Shown here: one piece after another, positions 23,514-31,700 of the stretch | Layout: each line of letters begins with the position of its first letter | Position numbering within the stretch: position 1 is the first letter of the stretch | Assembly (NCBI GenBank): GCA_016197205.1 | Contig: JACPWG010000192.1 | Span: forward strand, 1-32,253 | Source of the DNA: Planctomycetota bacterium | GTDB taxonomy: Bacteria > Planctomycetota > MHYJ01 > WSZJ01 > JACPWG01 | Reading direction: 5' to 3' | Length of the DNA stretch: 32,253 nt | The notes under the pieces: model-generated | Told to the model about the DNA's origin: nothing | Databases searched by the model: none | Seen by the model: the letters and a program-made list of their open reading frames with translations, nothing else | Program-made: the position numbers and the translations under genes

Positions 23514-24731
23514 CTAGGCCAGGATCTTCGTCACGACGCCCGCGCCGACCGTCTTCCCACCCTCCCGGATGGCGAAGCGGAGCTGCTCCTCCATGGCGAT
23601 CGGGGTCTGCAGCTCGACGCTGAGCTTCACGTTGTCGCCAGGCATCACCATCTCGGTCCCCTCGGGCAGGGTCGCCGCGCCGGTCACGTCCGTGGTCCGG
23701 AAGTAGAACTGCGGGCGATAGCCTGCGAAGAAGGGCGTGTGCCGGCCGCCTTCTTCCTTCGACAGGATGTACACCTGGCAATCGAACTTCGTGTGGGGCG
23801 TCACCGTGCCGGGCTTGGAGATCACGTGGCCGCGCTCCAGCTCGTTCTTTTCGACGCCGCGCAGGAGGAGGCCGACGTTGTCGCCGGCGGAGCCGTAATC
23901 CAGGGTCTTGTTGAACATTTCGACGCCCGTGATGACGGTCTTGCGGGCTTCCTTCGAGAACCCGACGATTTCGGCTTCGTCGCCGACCCGCATCACGCCA
24001 CGCTCGATACGGCCGGTGCCGACCGTGCCGCGGCCCTTGATGCTGAACACGTCTTCGACCTGCATCAGGAACGGCTTGTCCACTTCGCGGACCGGCTGGG
24101 GAACGTGGGCGTCGACCGCTTCCAGGAGCTTGAGGACCGGGCCGCAGTTCGGGCACTCGTTCTTCGCGCACGCGCAGGTCATGGCTTTGAGGGCGGACCC
24201 GCGGATGATCGGGATGGTGTCGCCCGGGAATTGGTACTTGCTGAGGAGCTCGCGGATCTCCAACTCGACCAGGTCGAGCAGCTCCGGGTCCTCCATGAGA
24301 TCGCACTTGTTCAGGAACACGACGATGGCGGGCACCTGCACCTGGCGGGCCAGGAGGACGTGCTCCTTGGTCTGCGGCATCGGGCCGTCCGGCGCCGACA
24401 CCACGAGGATCGCGCCGTCCATCTGGGCGGCGCCGGTGATCATGTTCTTGATGTAGTCGGCGTGCCCGGGGCAGTCGATGTGGGCATAGTGCCGCTTCTC
24501 GGTCGAGTATTCGACGTGGGCGACCTGGATCGTCAAGATCTTCGTCGGGTCGCGGCGCCCTTCCTTCTCGGAGCCCTTCGCCACCTCGTCGTAGCTCTTC
24601 AGCGTCGCCAATCCGCGCTTGGCCATCAGGCCCGTCAACGTGCTGGTCAAGGTCGTCTTGCCGTGGTCGATGTGGCCGATCGTCCCCACGTTGCAGTGCG
24701 GCTTGCTCCGGTCAAACTTCTCCTTGGCCAT
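23514..24731 (-). CDS. tuf: Elongation factor Tu with diverged switch I and a Cys cluster
   Basis: This 405-residue EF-Tu delivers aminoacyl-tRNA to the ribosome. The G motifs are G1 GHIDHGKT (19-26), DCPGH (86-90), NKCD (141-144) and SAL (179-181). Domains 2 and 3 follow (GRGTVGTGRIERG..., GHVISKPGTVTPHTKF..., CTD ending VTKILA). Two features are odd. The switch I stretch that normally reads ARGITIN is TKILTIQ (63-69), so the conserved Arg-Gly is lost although the Mg-binding Thr (T67) is kept. After the SAL motif there is CACAKNECPNC (C186, C188, C193, C196), a possible metal site. GGAG lies 6 bases before the ATG at 24731. It is co-transcribed with the tRNA genes ahead of it. Confidence 0.96.
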   Translation of the reverse strand: MAKEKFDRSKPHCNVGTIGHIDHGKTTLTSTLTGLMAKRGLATLKSYDEVAKGSEKEGRRDPTKILTIQVAHVEYSTEKRHYAHIDCPGHADYIKNMITGAAQMDGAILVVSAPDGPMPQTKEHVLLARQVQVPAIVVFLNKCDLMEDPELLDLVELEIRELLSKYQFPGDTIPIIRGSALKAMTCACAKNECPNCGPVLKLLEAVDAHVPQPVREVDKPFLMQVEDVFSIKGRGTVGTGRIERGVMRVGDEAEIVGFSKEARKTVITGVEMFNKTLDYGSAGDNVGLLLRGVEKNELERGHVISKPGTVTPHTKFDCQVYILSKEEGGRHTPFFAGYRPQFYFRTTDVTGAATLPEGTEMVMPGDNVKLSVELQTPIAMEEQLRFAIREGGKTVGAGVVTKILA

Positions 24732-24834
24732 TCCTAGCTCCTTCCTTTCGGTCCACTTCTGGGTTGGCGAATCGGCCGACACTCTCCTTCACGCTGCCTT
24801 CGGCGCCGCCCGTCCCCTCGCGTCCTCGCGAAGC

Positions 24835-24910
<76 letters not shown>

Positions 24911-25001
24911 GGGAGGGGCTCGTCGAAAGCCCTGGACGGCCATGTTCGAAGGGCGAAAACGCTTCGGAGGTCCGTCCCGGGCCCGGCGATGGAAGCGAAG
25001 A

Positions 25002-25030
25002 GTGTACGCATCGGCCGTGCCCGTGTCAAG
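25002..25030 (-). promoter_or_regulatory. Sigma70-type promoter for tRNA-Thr(GGT)-tuf
   Basis: On the minus strand TTGACA is followed by 17 bases and TACACT, with a start expected near 24995, about 85 bases before the tRNA. A run of seven T (25032-25038) inside a GTCAAGA/TCTTGAC palindrome lies immediately upstream and could end transcription from tRNA-Gly. tuf would then have partly independent expression from the first two-thirds of the tRNA cluster. Confidence 0.7.
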
Positions 25031-25088
25031 AAAAAAATCTTGACGCCCCCTGGCGCCCGGGGAGGGGCCGGTCGCGGCATGCGTGGAG

Positions 25089-25162
25089 TGGAGCGGGCGA
25101 CGGGAATCGAACCCGTATGGCCAGCTTGGAAGGCTGGCACTCTACCATTGAGCTACGCCCGC
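25089..25162 (-). tRNA. tRNA-Gly (TCC)
   Basis: The acceptor stem is GCGGGCG/CGCCCGC. The D arm is TAGCTCAATGGTAGAGT. The anticodon loop CTTCCAA gives TCC on a CCAGC/GCTGG stem, and the T arm is ACGGGTTCGATTCCCGT. Discriminator T and encoded CCA (25089-25091) follow. Third in the cluster, as glyT is in E. coli. Confidence 0.95.
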
Positions 25163-25274
25163 CGGGGAGGCCCGCCCGTCCACCGGCGGCGACCTTCCAT
25201 GCGCGGACCCGAGCGACAGGGAGGCGGGCCGGAAACGCCCGCCGGGAGGCCCCGGCGGGACTGGGCGAGCAGGA

Positions 25275-25357
25275 TGGGCAGGGAGGGATTCGAACCCCCG
25301 AAGGCAGGAGCCAGCAGATTTACAGTCTGCCCCCTTTGGCCGCTTGGGTACCTGCCC
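25275..25357 (-). tRNA. tRNA-Tyr (GTA)
   Basis: A class II tRNA of 83 nt. The acceptor stem is GGGCAGG/CCTGCCC, and the anticodon loop CTGTAAA gives GTA on a GCAGA/TCTGC stem. A long variable arm (TGGCTCCTGCC) and the T arm GGGGGTTCGAATCCC follow. Discriminator A is followed by TCC, so CCA is not encoded and must be added. The other four tRNAs in the window do encode CCA. Confidence 0.95.
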
Positions 25358-25431
25358 GCTGCTCGGTGCCCTCTCCCCCGCGCGACGCGCGGCGGGGGAA
25401 CGGGCGCCTGGGAGCGCGCCGACCGCCAGCC

Positions 25432-25506
25432 TGGAGCTAGCCGTGGGACTTGAACCCACAACCTCCGGTTTACAAAACCGGGGCTCTACCATTGAGCTAG
25501 GCTAGC
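25432..25506 (-). tRNA. tRNA-Thr (TGT)
   Basis: The acceptor stem is GCTAGCC/GGCTAGC. The D arm is TAGCTCAATGGTAGAGC. The anticodon loop TTTGTAA gives TGT on a CCGGT/ACCGG stem, and the T arm is GTGGGTTCAAGTCCCAC. Discriminator T and encoded CCA (25432-25434) are present. It is the first gene of the block, ten bases behind the predicted transcription start. Confidence 0.95.
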
Positions 25507-25522
25507 GGTGCGCGGGAGCGAC

Positions 25523-25550
25523 ATTATAGGAGAATGAACGGGTGTTTCAA
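25523..25550 (-). promoter_or_regulatory. Sigma70-type promoter for the tRNA cluster
   Basis: On the minus strand TTGAAA (25545-25550) is followed by 16 bases and a consensus TATAAT (25523-25528). Transcription should start near 25516, just ahead of tRNA-Thr(TGT) at 25506. It is divergent from the kinase promoter 100 bp away. Confidence 0.8.
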
Positions 25551-25649
25551 GCAAAAGTTCGGCTTCGTTGCCCGGCGCGCGAAGCACACCCACGCGCGGT
25601 CCCGCGGGCGGCGCGCTTCCCCCCCCCGGCCGGACCCGCACCCCGCGTC

Positions 25650-25677
25650 TTGACTTGCCGGGCATAGTCGCTATACT
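25650..25677 (+). promoter_or_regulatory. Sigma70-type promoter for the giant kinase gene
   Basis: TTGACT (25650-25655), a 16-base spacer and TATACT (25672-25677) form a near-consensus promoter. Transcription is expected near 25684, giving a leader of about 60 bases. The leader has no clear Shine-Dalgarno sequence before the ATG at 25745. Confidence 0.75.
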
Positions 25678-25744
25678 GCACACCCGCACCCGGGCACTCC
25701 GCACCTTCGCGCCGACCCCTCCCCCGCCGCGAGACCTCCCCGCG

Positions 25745-28700
25745 ATGCTGCCGACCCTCATCAACAACCGCTACCGCGTGCTCCGGGAACTGGGCGAGGG
25801 CGGCATGGCCTCCGTCTTCCTGGGCGAGGACATTCTCGAAGGCAACCGCAAGCTCGCCATCAAGGTCCTCCTCCCCGAGGCCGCGCGACGCGACACCATC
25901 CGCCACTTCCAGTATGAGTTCTCCCTGCTCACGCGGCTCCGCCATCCCAATCTCGCGGCCGTCTACGATTTCGGCAACGATCCCGGGACCGAACGTTTTT
26001 TTTTCACATGCGAGTTCGTGGAGGGGCAGGACTTCTTCGAGGCCGCGCACGGCGCCACGCTCCCCGAGATCGCCGACCTCGCCGCCCAGCTCTGCCGCGC
26101 CCTCGACTACATCCATTCGAAGGGCCTCATCCACTTCGACGTCAAGCCCTCCAACGTGCTCGTCTGCCCGGCCGCGCCCGGAGGACGGCCCGTGGTCAAG
26201 CTCCTGGACTTCGGGCTCGCCGGCGACGAACGCGAGGTCGGCGACTTCCGGGTCCGCGGCACCGTGCACTACATGGCGCCCGAGATCGTGCGCGCCAGCC
26301 GCGCCGATCGGCGCGCGGATATCTACTCCCTTGGCGTGACCCTGTACCAGGTGCTCACCGGCAAGCTCCCCTTCGACGGCCGCACCACGCAGTCGGTCCT
26401 TCGCAAGCACCTCGTGTCGCCGCCCCCCTCCCCCACCTTTCATCGGGCCGACCTGCCGCCGGACCTCGCCCAGCTCGTCCTGCGCCTCCTCGCCAAAGAG
26501 CCGCACGAACGCTTCTCCCGCCCGACCGAGGTCATCGAGGCCTTGAATCGCGCCCTCTCCCTGACGCTGGAGATCGAGACGCGGGCGACCCGCGAAAGCT
26601 ACATCCTCTCCGGAAAACTCGTCGGCAGGCAGCCGCAGATCGACCGGATCGCGGCCACGGTCGAGGCCTCGCTCGCGCCCGCCCCGCCCGCGAACACGCC
26701 CGGCTGCGTCCTCATCCTCGGCGAGGCCGGCCTCGGGTGCTCCCGCCTCCTGCGGGAAACCAAGTACCAGGTGCAGCTCTCCGGCGGCGCGATCCTGGTC
26801 GCCGACGCGACGCGGAACCGCACCTCCCCGTTCGGCGCTTTCGCCGATCTCCTGCGACAGCTCCTCGGGGAGGTCGACCCCGCGACGACCGAGGACGCGG
26901 CCCTCGTCGAGGCGATGGAGCGCTACGGCGCCGAGCTGGTGAAGGTCCTCCCCGATCTCGCCGCGCGCTGGTCCCTCGCGCCCAGCCCCGCGCTCGACTC
27001 GAAGGAAGAAGCGCTCCGCCTCACCGACGCGATCTCGGGGTTCCTGCTGGAGGCGGCGGTCGGACGCCCCATGGTCCTCTCGCTCGACAACGTCGAAGGC
27101 GCGGACCAGGGGACGCTCGACACGATCCGCTACCTCGCGAGGAACCTCGCCCTGGCGCGCCAGGGACGGCCGGTCCGCGCGGGCACGGAACCGCCCGGCG
27201 CGCGCGCCTCGTCGACGGCGTCGACGCCGGAGACGGGACGCGTCCAGAAGGGGGAAACGGTGGTGCTCCCCGCGCCATCGCGGGAGGCGAGCCCCGCGGC
27301 GCTGGGCGGCATCGTGTGGGGCGTCGCCTCCGGAGTCGGGGCGGCCGCGACCTCCGAGGCCTCCCCGACGCAGGGCGCGGCCGCGCCCACGACCTCCGCG
27401 CCGGCCCAGCGGGAGCCCTCCGGCGTGCCGCAAACGGCCGTGTTGCCGCGCCCTTCGTCGGACGAAGACGAGCAGTTCGACGCGCCGCCGCCGTGCGCTG
27501 CGCCGACGCCGCCCCGGTTTCTGGTCCTGCTCGGTTTCCGGAGCGGACCGGGCCCGGTCCGCAAAGAAGCCGACGCGTGGCTCACGGCCCTCCGCGCGAT
27601 GGACACGTGCGAGACGCATGAACTGCACCGCCTCGCCGACGCCGAACAGCGGGAGCTCCTCGCCTCCATGCTCGGCACGGCCGATCTGCCGGACGCCCTC
27701 GTGCAGGCGGCCGCGGAGGACGGCCAGGGAAATCCCGCGCTGATCGAGGCGGCCGTGACCGCGTTCGTGGACCAGGGGGTCGTCTTCTATCGGCGCAATC
27801 GCTGGGAGGTCGATCCCGAGCGCCTCGCCCGTCGCCGCCCCAGCGCCGGAGCGCTCGAGCGAATCCAGGCGCGGCTGGCCGGCCTGCCGCCCGCGGCGCT
27901 CGCCGCCTGCGAAGTGCTCGCGATCCTGGACGCGCCGACCGATGCGGACCTGCTCGCCGGAGTCGCCGGCTCCGTGCCCTCCGACCTCTATCCCGCGCTC
28001 GCCACGCTGCGCACGATGGGGCTCGTCGTCCGCGACAGCCTCTCCGATCCCGCGACCTACGCGCTCTCCGACCGCGCCACGCTCGAGGCCGTCCTCGCGG
28101 GTCTCGCCCCCGCGCGCCGCCGTTCGCTCTCCGGCCGGGCGGCCCTCCTCCTCGAGTCCCGCTACGCGGCCGAACCCGCGCCGCACCTGGACGAGCTGGC
28201 GCGGCACTTTCTCGCGAGCGAAAATCCCGCCCGAGGCCTTCGCTACATCCTCGCCGCCGCGGACCGCGCGCGCAAGGTCTACGCCAACGAGCTCGCGCTG
28301 ACCCTCTACGGCGGCGCGCTGGCCGCGATCTCGGGCAGCGACCCGGGCCAGGCCCTCGACCTCAAGGAGAAAATCGCGGGCATCCGGCAGGGCATGGGGG
28401 ACTTCGCCGGCGCGAGCGCGCTCCACGAGGAGGTCCTCGCCGACCCGGGCGCCCAGGCCGATCCGCGCCGCCGCGCCCGCGTGCTGGTCGAGGCCGGTCG
28501 CGCCGCGGAAAGCAAGGCGGACCTCCAGCGCGCGGTGACCACCTGGCGGGAGGCCCGGCGCCTGGCCGAAGAGGCGGGCGACCTCTTCCTCATCGCCCAG
28601 GCGACCGGCCTCATGGCCCACACGATCGCCATGACCGGCAAGCCCGCGGAGGCCATCCAGCTCTGCGACGAACTGCTCCCCCGCGTCCAGGGCCAGGACG

Positions 28701-31700
28701 ACGCCGCGCGCATCCTGTATGGCGCCCTTGGCCTCTCCCACCTCGTCTCCTCGAGCTATCCGCTCGCGCTCGAGTGGTATGCCAAGCGCCTCGAGATCGA
28801 TCGGCGTCGCGGCAATCCCCTCGAGATCGCCGGCGCCTCTTCGAACGTCGGCCTCGTCCACCTCAACTCCGGCGACCTCCCGCTCGCGGCCGAACGCTTC
28901 GCCGAGTCGCTCCGCCTCGCTGAGTCCGCGCAGTCGATCCAGGCCATCACCTACATGAACAACCTCGCGCGCTGCTGCCGGCGCATGGGGGAATACAAAC
29001 GCGCCCACGACCTCCACGAGAAGAGCCTTGCGCGCACCGAAAAGATCGGCGAGTTGTCCAAGCTCGCCTTCTCCACCAGCGGCCTCGCGCTCGTCCTCCT
29101 CGAAATGGGCCGCTTCGACGACGCGCTCCGGCACTACGGCGAATCCATCCGGCTCTTTCGAAAGTCCGGCGTCAACCCGATGGTCGCGGCCGATTGCTCC
29201 AACGTGGGCTCGGCCCACCTGGAGCTGGCGAACTACGTCGAAGCGCACCGGTACCTGGACGAGGCCCTGTCCCTTTCGAAGAACCTGAAGGACAAGGTCG
29301 CGCACGCCTCCAACCTGGTGACGAAGGGACAGGCGCTGACCGCGGTCGGCGAGTGGTCGCAGGCGGCCGACCACATCGAGTTGGGCCTCGCGCTCGCCCG
29401 GGAAAAGGGGATCAAGGACCTGGAGGCGCTCGCCCATCTCGCGGCGGCGGAGATGGCCCTCGCCACCCACCGGCCGACCGAGTGTCGCGACGCGCTGGGG
29501 CGCGTGGAAGCCCTGCTCGGGTCGATCACCTACCTCTACCAGGCGCAGGACGCCCACCTGCGCGCCGGGTGGGTGCGCGCCCGGCTCGGGGAATTCGACG
29601 CGGCGGAAGAACATCGCCGGAAGGGGGCGGCCATCGTAGAACGGTGCGGCCTGGGCTCAACGCGGGGTCTTTCCCTGCTCACCGGGGCCGCGGTCGAGCG
29701 GACGCGCGGCAGGCGGGGCTTCACGGACGCCTTCCGGTCCCTCAACCTCCTGCTGCAGACCTGCGTCAAACCCGAGGAGCGCTGGCAGGCGCATGCGCTC
29801 CTCGCCACGCTCCACCAGGACCTCGGCGGCATCCCCGAGGCGCGCCACCACTGCGCGGAGGCGCTGAAGATCCTCGAAGAGGTCGCGTCGCTTCTCCCGG
29901 ACGCGTGGCGCGCCGGTTACCTGTGCGTGCCCGATCGACAGGCCGTGCGCACGCGCAGCGACGCGCTCGCGTCCTATCCGACGTCCGCGCGCGGCGCCGC
30001 GGTGCTGAGCCGCGAGAAGACCGACCTGCTCGTGACGTTCGCTGCGTCGGGGGCGGGCGCGGGCGCCGGCGTGGGCGAGCCTGCCCTAGCGGACACGGCC
30101 GCGTCGCGCTCGCCGTCCGCGACGAGGTTGGTCGGCGCACCGGCGGCGGGGGCCGCGCCGCTGGAAGGGGAGGAGACGGCCGTCGTCCCGGCCCCTCCCG
30201 CACCGCCGCCGGGCTCCACGGAAACGGCACGCGTACCCGCGCCCATTCCGACGGTGACGGGCCCCCGGAGCGAGGTCGTCTTCGCCTGCGACTCAACGAC
30301 CGCACGCTTCCCACCGGGCGCTACCGTGGCCGCGACTGCGCCCCCGGGCGCCGGCGCGAGCGCCGCCACCGTGGACACCAGGCTCGCCGCCAATGTCCAA
30401 CTCGCCGTCGACGCACGCGACCGGCTCCAGGAAATGGTCCGGAGCACACACCGACTTGCGCGGGAGCACAACCTCGAAGCGCTGCTCTCCGCGATCATGG
30501 ACGCGGTGATTCGACTGAGCGGCGCCCAACGCGGCTTCCTGGTTCTCACGCTCGACGGCGAGCCGACCACGAAGGTGGCGCGCGGCATGAACCAGGCCGA
30601 CATCCACGCCCCCGAGTCGCAGGTCAGCCACTCGGTCCTCGAACGGGCCATGCGCGAGCGCCGCCCCGTCCTTTCCGAAAACGCGCTGGCCGACGAGCGG
30701 CTGGCGACCCAGCGGAGCGTCCAGGCGCTCGAGCTTCGGTCCGTCCTCTGCTTTCCCCTCGAGATCCGCGGCGCCGTCTGCGGCGCGATCTATCTCGACC
30801 ACCGCGGCGTCGAACGCGCCTTCACGGAGGACGACCTCGCGTGGATCGAGGGCTTCGGCGATCACGTCTCCATCGCGATCGAAAACGCGATGCTCCACGC
30901 GCGGGCGACGCAGGAACCCGGCACGGGCCTCGCCACGCGCTCCCACTTCCTGGCGCGGCTGCGCGCCGAGGTCCGCCAGGCCAAGGCGGACGGCTACCCG
31001 GTCGCGCTGCTGCTCCTCGACGTGGACGGCGTGCGCCTCCACAACGACCTCCATGGATACGCCGGTGGCAATCAGGTACTCAACCACATGTCGCGGATCC
31101 TCGCACGGACCGCGGACGAGGGAGAGGTCGCCGCCCGCATTCGGGTCCGCCATCCCGAGGGACCGCTTGCGGGCCGCCTCGGCGGGGACGAATTCGCCCT
31201 CCTCCTGCCCGACGTCACGGCCGACGCCGCCCTTTCGATCGCGACCCAGATCCTCTCCGAGACGTCGGTGAATCCACCCGTCTTCGACCGCGAGCCGTGC
31301 GTCTACACGGCGAGCGCGGGGCTCGCCGTGTACCCGGTGGACGCCGAGGACTGCGACCTGCTGCTTTTGCGCGCGGACGAGGCGCTCTACAACGCGAAGC
31401 GCGCGGGCCGGAACCGGGCCTCCTCGCACTCGGTCGGCGAGGGCCTCTGCGGCGACTCCTCGGCGGGACGCGGGCTCGCGTCGGTCGATCCGGAGCTGGC
31501 GAAGGCCCTGCCCGCGCGCGACGGCATGGCGGTCCTGGGGATGCTGGCCCGGATCCTCGGCACGGGGATGGACCTCCAGCGCATGCTGGATCTCGCGCTC
31601 GGCATGCTTCTCGACGTGACGAAGGCGGAACGGGGCATCATCCTGCTGAAGGGGTCGGCGGAGGAGCTGCGCCCGATTTCGGCGCGGCGCTTCACGAACG

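Noticed and set aside
26000..26007. The T8 run in the kinase gene as a frameshift or slippage site
   Set aside because: The kinase motifs continue in the same frame on both sides (ERFFFTCEFVEG), so no shift is needed.
25547..29614. A 1,355-codon open frame on the minus strand opposite the kinase gene
   Set aside because: It is a shadow of the kinase/TPR coding sequence, with an Arg/Gly/Glu-rich translation lacking motifs. It also crosses the promoter region.
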